Positions 1 through 7,630 of a DNA stretch of 15,266 bases are shown here, piece by piece. The notes beneath the pieces are model-generated. The model was not told the DNA's origin and ran no database searches. It saw nothing but the letters and a program-made list of their open reading frames with translations. The stretch is from Candidatus Woesearchaeota archaeon (GTDB lineage Archaea; Nanobdellota; Nanobdellia; Woesearchaeales; GW2011-AR15): the NCBI GenBank assembly GCA_023701075.1, contig JAMPXQ010000019.1:1-15266 (forward strand), in the 5' to 3' direction. The stretch's first letter is position 1. Each line of letters begins with the position of its first letter. The translations under genes and the position numbers were made by a program.

Positions 1-165
1 GTGACATCGCAGAATAATCCAGATAGGATTGCTTTTGTCGGAGTGCCAGGAGAGAACCAGCTGAACCGGATGATAAATATCTCGCTAGGCAAGGAAGAGT
101 GGCCAAAACAGGAGAGCATGATTGATAGGATAAAGAGCATGTTCTCAAAAAAGAGCACTGAATAA
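1..165 (+). CDS. C-terminal end of an unidentified protein (partial)
   Basis: An open frame runs from the first base to TAA at 163-165 and gives 54 residues, ending in a basic tail (SMFSKKSTE). The 5' part lies outside the window, so the true start cannot be seen; the GTG at position 1 is probably internal. The fragment contains FVGVPGENQ and KEEWPKQESMIDRI but no motif I recognise. It is followed 38 bp later by the glutaredoxin gene on the same strand, so the two could share a transcript. Coding is supported by the clean frame, codon use like the neighbours and the orderly stop. The function is unknown. Confidence 0.55.
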   Translation: MTSQNNPDRIAFVGVPGENQLNRMINISLGKEEWPKQESMIDRIKSMFSKKSTE

Positions 166-203
166 ATTTTAATAACTATAAACTCAAAAAGGTGAATTGA
201 AAA

Positions 204-437
204 ATGGCAAAAATAAGAGTGTTTTCAACAAAGAGCTGTCCTTATTGCTATATGCTAAAGGACTATCTGAACGATCATAATGTGAAATTTGATGATATCG
301 ATGTAGGAGCAGACTATAACGCTGCCATGGAGATGATAAGGATATCCGGGCAGAGGGGTGTTCCTGTCGCAGACATCAATGGGAACGTTGTAGTCGGGTT
401 TGACCAGCAGAGGATAGCCAAGCTTCTTGAACTATAA
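204..437 (+). CDS. Glutaredoxin-like thiol-disulfide oxidoreductase
   Basis: This 77-residue protein is a single thioredoxin-fold domain, the usual size of the small glutaredoxin/NrdH/YruB group. The redox motif CPYC is at residues 12-15, right after the first beta strand (IRVFSTKS). The cis-proline loop appears as GVPV near residues 52-55, and the C-terminal glycine signature as VVVGFD. Such proteins reduce disulfides in the cytoplasm, fed by glutathione, coenzyme or thioredoxin-reductase systems; the electron donor cannot be told here. The ATG is preceded by AGGTGA (190-195) at 8 nt spacing, a good archaeal ribosome-binding site, so this gene is not leaderless and may be co-transcribed with the gene before it. 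The family call is firm; the specific partner is unknown. Confidence 0.9.
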   Translation: MAKIRVFSTKSCPYCYMLKDYLNDHNVKFDDIDVGADYNAAMEMIRISGQRGVPVADINGNVVVGFDQQRIAKLLEL

Positions 438-467
438 TAAGGATATCTTCTGGCTTGCTATAGATAG

Positions 468-498
468 ATTAATATAGCTAAAATGCCTAATAGGCATC
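468..498 (+). promoter_or_regulatory. TATA box plus 15-bp palindrome at the predicted transcription start
   Basis: ATTAATATA at 468-476 is centred about 27 bp before the ATG at 499, so the transcript is predicted to be leaderless. Between the two lies a perfect inverted repeat, ATGCCTA-A-TAGGCAT (483-497), ending one base before the start codon. A repressor bound there would cover the transcription start. The operator role is inferred from position and symmetry only. Confidence 0.5.
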
Positions 499-975
499 AT
501 GAAGTATCCATTATTCTTTTTCATGCTTGCATTGACTGCATGCGTCAGACCTTATTTTGTCGCCAAGATCGGCGATGAAGCAGTCTTTGATTATGAGGAT
601 GTCCTTTCAGTCTGCAGCTCAAATGACTGCATGGGCCTTGATTATACATACGGGAATTCTACTCCAGGGTGTATATATGAAGAGAAGGCATATACCTGCA
701 GATATAAATTCTCAATCACTCTAAATGATCATGCTGCCAGAAGGATAGCCGAAAAGACGCTAGATATACCAATCAGCGGAGAGTATCTTGATGAAAACCT
801 GACTTTCTACTATGGTGATGAGGTCTTAGATTCATTAAGGATAGCTTCCAAAATTAAGGGCTCAAAAATAAATGAACTGAACATCTTTGTAGAAGGGCAT
901 GGGGACAGCCTTGAAACTGCACTCATGAACAGCAAGCAAAAGATGGAAGAAATAAAAAAATCTATCAGTTCTTAA
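499..975 (+). CDS. Lipoprotein with a SecD P1-like extracytoplasmic domain
   Basis: This 158-residue protein starts with a short signal peptide (K2, hydrophobic 4-12) and a lipobox LTAC at 12-15, so Cys15 is a likely lipid anchor and the rest lies outside the membrane. From about residue 69 the sequence reads like the P1 region of archaeal SecD: FSITLNDHAARR, then EYLDENLTFYYGDEVLDSL, a short LKG-like step (SKIKGSKI), and a glycine-rich turn with an A..N...M helix. In SecD this domain is followed by six membrane helices; here the protein simply ends. Four further cysteines (39, 44, 58, 67) could form disulfides. No SD precedes the ATG; a TATA box is about 27 bp upstream. SecD resemblance is from memory of family patterns and is moderately sure. 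A role in export is inference. Confidence 0.6.
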   Translation: MKYPLFFFMLALTACVRPYFVAKIGDEAVFDYEDVLSVCSSNDCMGLDYTYGNSTPGCIYEEKAYTCRYKFSITLNDHAARRIAEKTLDIPISGEYLDENLTFYYGDEVLDSLRIASKIKGSKINELNIFVEGHGDSLETALMNSKQKMEEIKKSISS

Positions 976-982
976 TCCTATT

Positions 983-1582
983 TTAAAAAAACAGCTCCTC
1001 TTTCTTGAATCTTAGTTTTGGCATAGGGCTATCCGCTGCATACCCTATAGGGCATATGACTGTAGGGACAAGACCCTTAGGGAGATCAAGTATCTGGGCA
1101 AACTGCTCAGGAGAAAAGCCTTCCATAGGGCATGAATCCAAACCAAGCGATGTTGCACCGTTCATTGCATTGCCTAGTGCTATATAGCACTGTTTCTGCG
1201 CCCATGTCAATTTTCTTTCGGCAGACATCCCTTCTTCAAAGCCTCTCATCATATTGACATATCCTTTTATCTGCTCATGCGTCGCTCCGTTGCCTAGCAT
1301 GGTCTTCTCAAGATGGTCTATGTTTCCTAAGACATCTGTATTCGCGCAGAATACCAAGAGATGGCTGCATGTGGTTATCTGTTCCTGATTCCATGCTGCT
1401 GCCTTAAGTTTCTCCTTTGTCACTTTATCTGTGACTATCTTCACCTTCCAAGTCTGGAGATTGAATGAAGATGGTGCAAACCTTATCAATTCCAGAAGTT
1501 CATCAATCTTCTTCTGCGGGACTGCTTTTCCATCGAATTTCTTCGCTGCGTATCTTTTCATCACAATGTCTTTGAATTCCAT
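983..1582 (-). CDS. NfsB-like FMN nitroreductase
   Basis: This 199-residue protein matches the NfsB/oxygen-insensitive nitroreductase family in length and order of motifs: the N-terminal flavin-phosphate motif MKRYAAKKFD (8-17), APSSFNLQTW (36-45), the central LLVFCANT strand, a QCYIALGNAMNGATSLGLDS helix region, PMEGF, and the C-terminal PIGY strand. The family uses NAD(P)H and FMN, as a cytoplasmic dimer, to reduce nitro compounds, quinones or related electron acceptors; the natural substrate here is unknown. GGTGAT (1588-1593 on the minus strand) lies 5 nt before the ATG and is a full match to the archaeal anti-SD. The gene diverges from lysS and converges on the lipoprotein gene, with 7 bp between stops. 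It looks bacterial in type, so lateral gain is possible. Confidence 0.93.
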   Translation of the reverse strand: MEFKDIVMKRYAAKKFDGKAVPQKKIDELLELIRFAPSSFNLQTWKVKIVTDKVTKEKLKAAAWNQEQITTCSHLLVFCANTDVLGNIDHLEKTMLGNGATHEQIKGYVNMMRGFEEGMSAERKLTWAQKQCYIALGNAMNGATSLGLDSCPMEGFSPEQFAQILDLPKGLVPTVICPIGYAADSPMPKLRFKKEELFF

Positions 1583-1684
1583 ATAAGATCACCATATCTT
1601 TAGGCTGTTAACACGTTTTTAAAGATATGCTTTAACATATCCCATACCATAGGATTTAAAAGCAACCTTAAATTATCCTCGACT
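1583..1684. promoter_or_regulatory. Divergent promoter region, nitroreductase and lysS
   Basis: These 102 bp hold both promoters. For lysS, ATTTAAAA (1654-1661) is centred about 27 bp before its ATG, and no SD is present, so lysS should be leaderless. For the nitroreductase, TTTAAAAA on the minus strand (about 1616-1623) would start transcription near 1594, just before its GGTGAT ribosome site. The two neighbours thus use different modes of translation start. Confidence 0.55.
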
Positions 1685-3184
1685 ATGGAAGAAGACCATA
1701 GACTCATCAAAGACAGGAAAGATAAAGCAGCCGCCCTAAGCGAAATGGGTGTTGAGACATATCCTTATAATTATGACAAGACCCACAATGCAAAAGATAT
1801 AATCACAAAGCATACAGGACTAAAGCCTGAGTCGCACACAGGAGAAAATGTATCTGTCGCAGGCAGGATTGTCTCATTAAGAAACATGGGAAAAGCTGCT
1901 TTTTTCCATCTGCAGGACAGCACTGGAAAAATCCAAGTGTATATCAGAAAAGATGAGATGGAAGAGGCCTATAAGGCTTTTGATAAGTGTGATATAGGAG
2001 ATTTCCTGGGCATCAAAGGAGAAGTCTTCACGACTAAGACCGGTGAAATCAGCATCCATGCAAACAGCTTCACTTTCCTGACCAAGGCGTTTAGGCCATT
2101 CCCTGAAAAATATCATGGCCTAAAGGATATAGAACAGAGATACAGGAAGAGGTATGTGGATTTTGTAGTCAACCATGAAGCCAAGGAAGTCTTTGAGAAG
2201 AGGGCAAAGATACTAAGGTTCATCAGGGAGTTTTTGGATGCTGAAGGATTCATGGAAGTGCAGACACCGATACTCCAGCCGTTATATGGTGGAGGAATGG
2301 CAAGACCGTTCATGACAAAGATACATGCATGGAACATGACCATGTATCTTAGGATTGCCTATGAGATATATCTTAAGAAACTGATTGTCGGCGGATTTGA
2401 AAAGATATATGACCTTTCTTACTGCTTCAGGAATGAAGGGAGCGATAAGACTCATAATCCTGAATTCACAATGATGGAGATCCAGTGGGCCTATGCAGAT
2501 TACTATAATGCTATGGACCTCACAGAAAGGATGTGGGAATCAATCGCACTAAAGCTCAATGGCACGACCAAGATGAAATTTGGTGAGAAAGAGATCGATT
2601 TCAAGGCACCCTGGAAGAGGATGACCATGGTTGATGCTGTCAAGGAATTCGGCGGATATGACATTGAGAACATGAGCGATGATGAAGTCAAGGCAGCACT
2701 AAGGAAGCATAAATTAGAATGCAAGAACTATTCAAAGGGGCTTGCAATCGCGCTTCTGTTTGAAGAGCTATGCGAATCTCATCTTGTGCAGCCTACACAT
2801 ATCATGGACCATCCTGTCGAGATATGCCCGCTTGCAAAGCCATGTCGAAATGACAAGAGGTTTGCAGAAAGAGTAGAATCTTTCATCAATACCTGGGAAG
2901 TAGGGAACTATTATTCTGAACTCACTGACCCTGTGCTCCAGAGAAAGAACTTTGAAGAGCAGGAGAGGGCTATGAAAGAAGGAGATGAAGAGGCTCACCC
3001 AATGGATGAGGATTATATCGAAGCATTGGAATACGGCCTTCCGCCAAACTGCGGGATAGGTGTAGGGGTAGATAGGATGATAATGCTCATGACAGGACAA
3101 GAGAGCATAAGGGATATAATCCTGTTCCCGACTATGAAACCTGAGACAAAGCAGGAACAGAAAGCAGAAGAAGAGAAGAAATAA
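1685..3184 (+). CDS. lysS: Lysyl-tRNA synthetase, class II
   Basis: The enzyme charges tRNA-Lys with lysine using ATP in the cytoplasm. The 499 residues have the full class II layout: an OB-fold anticodon-binding domain (about 54-135), motif 1 (about 172-199, with P195 in EVQTPIL), the GGGMARPF loop (202-209), motif 2 with FRNE (248-251) and THNPEFTMME, and motif 3 GIGVGVDRM (457-465, Arg464). DHPVEICPLAK and YSELTDPVLQR are typical of the LysS family. Many archaea use the unrelated class I LysK; this one has the bacterial/eukaryotic class. The C-terminus ends in a charged tail (ETKQEQKAEEEKK). The ATG follows a TATA box by about 27 bp with no SD. Downstream is a T-rich stretch (3190-3208). 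Confidence 0.97.
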   Translation: MEEDHRLIKDRKDKAAALSEMGVETYPYNYDKTHNAKDIITKHTGLKPESHTGENVSVAGRIVSLRNMGKAAFFHLQDSTGKIQVYIRKDEMEEAYKAFDKCDIGDFLGIKGEVFTTKTGEISIHANSFTFLTKAFRPFPEKYHGLKDIEQRYRKRYVDFVVNHEAKEVFEKRAKILRFIREFLDAEGFMEVQTPILQPLYGGGMARPFMTKIHAWNMTMYLRIAYEIYLKKLIVGGFEKIYDLSYCFRNEGSDKTHNPEFTMMEIQWAYADYYNAMDLTERMWESIALKLNGTTKMKFGEKEIDFKAPWKRMTMVDAVKEFGGYDIENMSDDEVKAALRKHKLECKNYSKGLAIALLFEELCESHLVQPTHIMDHPVEICPLAKPCRNDKRFAERVESFINTWEVGNYYSELTDPVLQRKNFEEQERAMKEGDEEAHPMDEDYIEALEYGLPPNCGIGVGVDRMIMLMTGQESIRDIILFPTMKPETKQEQKAEEEKK

Positions 3185-3187
3185 TCT

Positions 3188-3206
3188 TAATTATTTTTCA
3201 TATTGT
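3188..3206 (+). terminator. T-rich terminator after lysS
   Basis: After the lysS stop the coding strand runs TTATTTTTCATATTGTTTAT with no hairpin. Archaeal RNA polymerase stops at such oligo-T tracts. The next gene reads in from the other strand with its stop at 3207-3209, so the tract lies between two convergent ends. Confidence 0.4.
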
Positions 3207-3932
3207 TTATTTTGTTGATTCTATGATACTATGAATTGCTGCAAATTCAGCTTTAATAATACCTGCATTTTTTTGCACCCAAGGAAAATCTGCAATGCTT
3301 CTCCTGTTCTCTATATCTCCTTGGTATAACATAAGCTCTTCGCCTCTTAAATTATAAAGCCATAGTTCTATCGGAGTTGTCTTAATGTCTGTTTTCATTT
3401 TGATATTATCATAACCATATCCGAATTCATTATATGACTCAGAAAAACCAATATGCACGGGACTACCATATTCCCATATCAATCCAAGTATCTTTTTTGC
3501 GTGAGGAATTATGCATCCATATTGCCTAAATATTTCTGTTAATGAAGAGAACAATAAACTATCTGAGCTTTTTGTTACGAATGACAGCCTATTTAATCCT
3601 TCCTCACCAATAGTACCATACATATGCTCCTCCTCATCCTGCATATCATCTGATTGATTCTCTAGCATCAAATAATCTGTAGATTTAGTTATCTGGAATC
3701 CTTCTATCTTCGAAGAATCAGCAATCGATTCAAGCCCAATAGGCGTAATATCAATTAGATATAATCCTCCCAGTTCTTTTCTAGGTCTTAATGCAAGGTT
3801 ATAGGTTATCTGTTCACCGTCAAATCCATAAGACAACCTGGCCTGGTATAATGAATCAGCTTCTTCCCATCCAAACAATTCTACTGCAAAGGTATTATAT
3901 ATCTGCGTAAGTGACTGATTATATATAACCAT
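3207..3932 (-). CDS. Orphan protein, 241 aa, function unknown
   Basis: I do not recognise this protein. It has no signal peptide and no membrane span, so it is probably cytoplasmic. The middle (about 95-105) is acidic (DDMQDEEEHMYG). The C-terminal half has a WLYNLRGEELMLYQGD segment and ends in a helix-like KAEFAAIHSIIEST. It contains few cysteines (one, in QYGCIIPH) and no clear metal or nucleotide motif. TATATAAA on the plus strand (3955-3962; TATA on the minus strand) is centred about 26 bp before the ATG with no SD, which supports the start and a leaderless mRNA. By eye the gene is more AT-rich than the enzymes around it, which may reflect recent gain or weak constraint. Convergent with lysS. 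Confidence 0.75.
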   Translation of the reverse strand: MVIYNQSLTQIYNTFAVELFGWEEADSLYQARLSYGFDGEQITYNLALRPRKELGGLYLIDITPIGLESIADSSKIEGFQITKSTDYLMLENQSDDMQDEEEHMYGTIGEEGLNRLSFVTKSSDSLLFSSLTEIFRQYGCIIPHAKKILGLIWEYGSPVHIGFSESYNEFGYGYDNIKMKTDIKTTPIELWLYNLRGEELMLYQGDIENRRSIADFPWVQKNAGIIKAEFAAIHSIIESTK

Positions 3933-3954
3933 CTAGCCGTAGTAAAATATGTAA

Positions 3955-3962
3955 TATATAAA
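3955..3962 (-). promoter_or_regulatory. TATA box for the 241-aa orphan gene
   Basis: TTTATATA read on the minus strand, centred about 26 bp before the ATG at 3932. There is no SD between, so transcription should begin at or next to the start codon. Confidence 0.55.
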
Positions 3963-4008
3963 CCTTATTCACTTCTAGTCAACAATGGAAAGCTATCCTC
4001 AGCCAACT

Positions 4009-4734
4009 TTATCTTGTTAAGGACTTCTGCCTTACACATTCATACATCGCTACAGCAGCTGCAACACCCATATTGAGGCTTTCTATCCGGCCTTTTATTG
4101 GGATCTTCAAGAACTCATCAATATATTTTTCAAGGCTTTTCTTGACACCGGCATCTTCTGCACCAATTATTATGCAGAGAGGACAATTCAGATTTGAATC
4201 GTAGATATATTTCTCTGCTTTTTCGCTTAACGCGACAACCATCAGTCCAAGTTCCCTCAAATCTTTCAAAAACTGATACAAATCTCCCTTCAAAAGAGGG
4301 ATATGTTCAGATGCACCAGCCGATGTCTTTACGACCATCGGTGAGAGGCCGATCGAATCTTTTGCAGCAAGGACGACACAAGCGCCTGCGCATTCTGCAC
4401 TCCTAAGGACTGAACCTAGATTATGCTCATAGACTGTGCCTGAAAGCATGATCACAAGCGGTTTTTCATTCCTTTGATATACTTCTTCAATTATAGATTT
4501 TACATCCTTATTCGTAGAACTTTCAGCAATCGCAATGACTCCTTGGCACCTCTTTGATTTCTCCAACTTCGAGAGATCCTGCGATTCCATAGGGATCTGC
4601 TTTTTCCTTGCCAAATCTTCTATCTCTTCAATCCTCTTGTCTTTCTCTATGCGTTCTGAAAAATAGATCATAGAAATCTTTGTCCCAGCTCTTAGCGCTT
4701 CCAAAACCGGGTTTCGGCCTTCGATTTGTCTCAT
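4009..4734 (-). CDS. SpoU/TrmH-family 2'-O-methyltransferase (RlmB-like)
   Basis: The protein transfers methyl from S-adenosylmethionine to a ribose 2'-OH in rRNA or tRNA. It has an N-terminal substrate-binding domain (about 1-75, IEGRNPVLEAL) and a C-terminal SPOUT domain with the three knot motifs: HNLGSVLRSAECAGA (104-118; N105 and R111), IIGAEDAGV (189-197) and IPIKGRIESLNMGVAAAVA (211-229; S219-L220-N221). This arrangement and the 241-residue length are those of RlmB, which modifies 23S rRNA in bacteria; the target here is inferred. An in-frame ATG lies two codons upstream (4740), but the TATA box (4758-4766) is 28 bp from the ATG at 4734 and only 22 from 4740, and RlmB proteins begin like the later start, so I chose 4734. 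It has its own promoter after kbl. Confidence 0.92.
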   Translation of the reverse strand: MRQIEGRNPVLEALRAGTKISMIYFSERIEKDKRIEEIEDLARKKQIPMESQDLSKLEKSKRCQGVIAIAESSTNKDVKSIIEEVYQRNEKPLVIMLSGTVYEHNLGSVLRSAECAGACVVLAAKDSIGLSPMVVKTSAGASEHIPLLKGDLYQFLKDLRELGLMVVALSEKAEKYIYDSNLNCPLCIIIGAEDAGVKKSLEKYIDEFLKIPIKGRIESLNMGVAAAVAMYECVRQKSLTR

Positions 4735-4757
4735 GATCATAAAGAAATAAAACCGGA

Positions 4758-4766
4758 TTTATAAAA
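4758..4766 (-). promoter_or_regulatory. TATA box for the rRNA methyltransferase gene
   Basis: TTTTATAAA on the minus strand lies between the kbl stop and the methyltransferase. Its spacing places the transcription start near 4736, inside the first two codons of the longer possible reading, which argues for the ATG at 4732-4734. Confidence 0.5.
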
Positions 4767-4784
4767 TCAAATGTTTTTGAATCA

Positions 4785-6044
4785 TCATTTGATTATCTCC
4801 AGCCTCTTTGCTATCTCGCTGCATTCCTTTACAAATAAGTCTATATCTTCTAGCGTATGAAGGCTGCTCAGCTGCACCCTTATCTCATCACGACCTCTCT
4901 GCACCACAGGATAGTTTAGGTTTGTAACAAGTATCCCTCTTTGGAACAATTCATCAGTGAGCGCTTTTGTCTTCACTGCGTCTCCTATTAGGACAGGCTG
5001 TATCGCGTGCTTTGAGAACGCTGCGAATGAGAAGCCTGAATCAATCATCTTTTCCTTGAAATAGGCTATGTTCTTATTAAGTGAATTTATGAGCCTGCTT
5101 CCGCTCCTGCTATCTACCAGCCTTATCGCTTCAAGCGCTGCTCCAGCAGTTCCAGGAGATATCGGATTTGAATAGATATATGTAGCAGCAGATTCCCTTA
5201 TATAATCCATGAATATCTTATCTCCTACTGCATATCCGCCGTCCACTCCAAAGCCTTTGCCAAGAGTCCCAAGAAGTATGCTGCATTTCCCCTTTGTGAC
5301 CTCTTCACATCCTCTACCGCTTTTCCCGAATGCAGCTACTCCATGCGCATCATCAATTATCGTCATCACGCCTTCTTCATACTGCGGATCATAATGATCT
5401 GCAATCAGCTGGAGATTCGAGACATTCTGGTATTCACCAAGCATGCTGAATATGCCATCGCTTATTATCACGACACGCTTGAACTTGCCTTTGTTCTCTT
5501 CCAATACCCTTTTTAGATCCTCCAAATCAAGATGCTTGAAAATGGCCTTGTTCTCCTTATTTAGTCCAGCTACCCTTATGCCATCAATGATGCTCCTGTG
5601 ATTCAATTCATCTGATATCACTAGCGTATTATCGGAGATCAGAGAATCCTTGCTCTGCCCTTTTATCAGAGTATGGATGACCCCGAAATTCAAGGCGAAT
5701 GCTGAACTGAATATCACAGCGTCTTCTCTTGAATGAAATCTTGCCAGCTCTTTTTCCAGGTCCTTATGAATCTTCAATGTACCTGAGATGAATCTCACTG
5801 CTCCAGGGCCTGCGCCATACTGTTTTGCAGCATTATGCTCTGCAGCCTTCACTTTCTTGTTGAACCTAAGCCCTAAGTAATCATTTGAATTGAATATCAA
5901 GACCTCTTTTCCATCAATGATTGCCCTAGGCGATGGATGGGCTGTGAACCCCTCTATCACCTTCTCGTGTCTTTTGGATATCTTTGCTTCGTCAATCCTT
6001 TCAATCTCTTTTTTTATAGAATCAATAAACGCTTGTCTTGCCAT
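4785..6044 (-). CDS. kbl: 2-amino-3-ketobutyrate CoA ligase (glycine C-acetyltransferase)
   Basis: This PLP enzyme cleaves 2-amino-3-oxobutanoate with CoA into glycine and acetyl-CoA, the second step of threonine breakdown. The 419 residues carry the alpha-oxoamine synthase features (numbered from one residue upstream): NDYLGL (55-60), GAVRFISGTLKIHKDLEKEL (82-101), His150 in DELNHRSIIDG, DDAHG (232-236) and the Schiff-base Lys264 in GTLGKGFG. The GTLGK form is that of KBL rather than of the biotin enzyme BioF. It is directly downstream of tdh, which makes the substrate assignment strong. Two ATGs are adjacent (6045-6047 and 6042-6044). AGGTG is 2 nt before the first and 5 nt before the second, so I chose the second; its ATG overlaps the tdh TGA by one base. 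Confidence 0.92.
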   Translation of the reverse strand: MARQAFIDSIKKEIERIDEAKISKRHEKVIEGFTAHPSPRAIIDGKEVLIFNSNDYLGLRFNKKVKAAEHNAAKQYGAGPGAVRFISGTLKIHKDLEKELARFHSREDAVIFSSAFALNFGVIHTLIKGQSKDSLISDNTLVISDELNHRSIIDGIRVAGLNKENKAIFKHLDLEDLKRVLEENKGKFKRVVIISDGIFSMLGEYQNVSNLQLIADHYDPQYEEGVMTIIDDAHGVAAFGKSGRGCEEVTKGKCSILLGTLGKGFGVDGGYAVGDKIFMDYIRESAATYIYSNPISPGTAGAALEAIRLVDSRSGSRLINSLNKNIAYFKEKMIDSGFSFAAFSKHAIQPVLIGDAVKTKALTDELFQRGILVTNLNYPVVQRGRDEIRVQLSSLHTLEDIDLFVKECSEIAKRLEIIK

Positions 6045-6985
6045 CATTCCACCTTCATCTTTTTTTTCAGATTAGTTATTATCTCTTTTGTAAGCCTAGG
6101 CAAATCATAATCATGGCTCCATCCCCATTCTTCCCTTGCTGTGCTATCATCAAGAGTGTCCGGCCATGAATCTGCAATCTTCTGCCTATCATCCGGCCTG
6201 TATTCCACAACCAGTGGGATGTGCTTTTTTATCTCTTCTTCCAGCTCTTTTGCAGTGAAACTCAATGCTGCGATGTTATAGCTTGTCCTTGTCCTTATCT
6301 TCGAACTGTCCGCTTTCATCAGCATCAATGCTGCCTTGATTGCGTCATCTACATACATCATAGGTATCCTTGTGTCTTCCCTCAGAGGACAGGTGTACCT
6401 GCCAGTAGGGATGCCTTCATAGAACATAGCTATTGAATATTCTGTCGTGCCTTGGCTTGGCGGAGTCTTCCAGCTCACTATTCCAGGAAACCTAACTGAA
6501 CGTACATCTACGCCATATTTCAAGTTGTAATATTGGCATAACAGCTCTCCAGATACTTTTGTCACGCCATAAATCGTTGTCGGTTCAAGGATAGTCTGCT
6601 GCGGAGTATTGTATCTTGGCGTAGTCTTTCCAAAAGCTGCGATGGATGAAGGCCAAAACACTTTCAGATTGAACTCCCTTGCGAAATCAAGAATATTTTT
6701 CAGGCTGCCCATGTTCAGTTCCCAGCATAGGTCTGGGTTCGCTTCACCTGCAACAGAAAGCAGGGACACAAGATGATACACTGTCGTTATCCTGTGTTTT
6801 TTTATTATCTCTTTCAATTCATCATATCTCCTGATATCAAATATGTAGGATATCCCTTCAAAATCCTGAGGTTTCTTCATATCTATGGCTATGACATTAT
6901 CTTTCCCATACTCTCTTTGGAGAGCTGGGACAAGCTCTGATCCTATCTGTCCGAATGCGCCTGTAACAAGAATACGTTCTACCAT
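6044..6985 (-). CDS. tdh: L-threonine 3-dehydrogenase, extended SDR type
   Basis: The enzyme oxidises L-threonine to 2-amino-3-oxobutanoate with NAD+ in the cytoplasm. The 313 residues show an extended short-chain dehydrogenase: the nucleotide motif GAFGQIG (9-15), the catalytic Y139-x3-K143 in YGVTK, the serine region WPSSIAAFG (111-119), and the diagnostic TDH stretch RFPGIVSWKTPPSQGTTEYS. It belongs to the epimerase-like TDH group (as in animals and some bacteria), not the zinc medium-chain TDH of Pyrococcus. It overlaps kbl, which takes its unstable product, so the two should be co-translated. ATTTAAAT (7006-7013) is about 24 bp before the ATG, with no SD, suggesting a nearly leaderless operon mRNA. 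Confidence 0.94.
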   Translation of the reverse strand: MVERILVTGAFGQIGSELVPALQREYGKDNVIAIDMKKPQDFEGISYIFDIRRYDELKEIIKKHRITTVYHLVSLLSVAGEANPDLCWELNMGSLKNILDFAREFNLKVFWPSSIAAFGKTTPRYNTPQQTILEPTTIYGVTKVSGELLCQYYNLKYGVDVRSVRFPGIVSWKTPPSQGTTEYSIAMFYEGIPTGRYTCPLREDTRIPMMYVDDAIKAALMLMKADSSKIRTRTSYNIAALSFTAKELEEEIKKHIPLVVEYRPDDRQKIADSWPDTLDDSTAREEWGWSHDYDLPRLTKEIITNLKKKMKVE

Positions 6986-7005
6986 GACCTATTGAAAATC
7001 AGCGC

Positions 7006-7013
7006 ATTTAAAT
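7006..7013 (-). promoter_or_regulatory. TATA box for the tdh-kbl operon
   Basis: The palindromic ATTTAAAT is centred about 24-25 bp before the tdh ATG. It is the only promoter-like site ahead of tdh, and none is seen between tdh and kbl. Confidence 0.5.
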
Positions 7014-7036
7014 GATTTATCCATCTCATGCAGTCT

Positions 7037-7624
7037 TTACATGAATTGCACCAGAAACGGCGCGATGACCCTAAACACCCAGTAATTAAGGATCAGGTGC
7101 GTGATGAAAAATATCACGCTTGAAGTCATCCTGCTCCCGAACACTACATATAATGGGAGGATGATACTATCGTAGATGACTGTCATTATCATGCCTACCT
7201 GCCATATGGGCAACCCTATGAATATAGGTGCAACCAGGCCTATGAGGGGCATGGCAAGTATCGAGATGAAATAAGTCGGCTTGAAATAACCGCTCACTAT
7301 GAACCCTAAGATTATCGAAAAGAATCCTGTCGCTGCACCATATATCGGGCCATAGGCAATGCTTGTAAGCACAGTTGACATCGTGCATAACTCAAAAGCG
7401 ACATAATGCGACCATCTGAAAAAACGGATGTATATCATGGAAAACCCGCCTATCGCAATCAGCACCAAAGTGAAGAATATCGCATGGTATCTTGTGAGGA
7501 AAAATAAAATCAGTACCGATAATATCAGATAGCTCAAAAACCGCCTCTTATCTTTTATTATGTTGAGAAATACTTCATGCCAAAACTTCAGAAACCCATA
7601 TGTCAGATTATGCTTATGCACCAA
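7037..7624 (-). CDS. Polytopic membrane protein (possible ECF S-component/MreD-like fold)
   Basis: The 195 residues are mostly hydrophobic, with about five or six membrane spans (roughly 30-45, 48-68, 82-110, 115-140, 140-160, 167-192) after a basic N-terminus (KDKRRF). The glycine-rich stretch AYGPIYGAATGFFSIILGFI recalls the substrate-binding subunits of ECF vitamin transporters and MreD-like proteins, but I cannot prove either; no energising ATPase is nearby. No ATG is available: the frame opens with TTG (7622-7624) then GTG (7619-7621), preceded by an in-frame stop. The TATA-like ATAATATTAT (7647-7656) is about 27-30 bp upstream, so a leaderless start at TTG or GTG is likely. The substrate is unknown. 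Confidence 0.75.
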   Translation of the reverse strand: MVHKHNLTYGFLKFWHEVFLNIIKDKRRFLSYLILSVLILFFLTRYHAIFFTLVLIAIGGFSMIYIRFFRWSHYVAFELCTMSTVLTSIAYGPIYGAATGFFSIILGFIVSGYFKPTYFISILAMPLIGLVAPIFIGLPIWQVGMIMTVIYDSIILPLYVVFGSRMTSSVIFFITHLILNYWVFRVIAPFLVQFM

Positions 7625-7630
7625 TCAATG

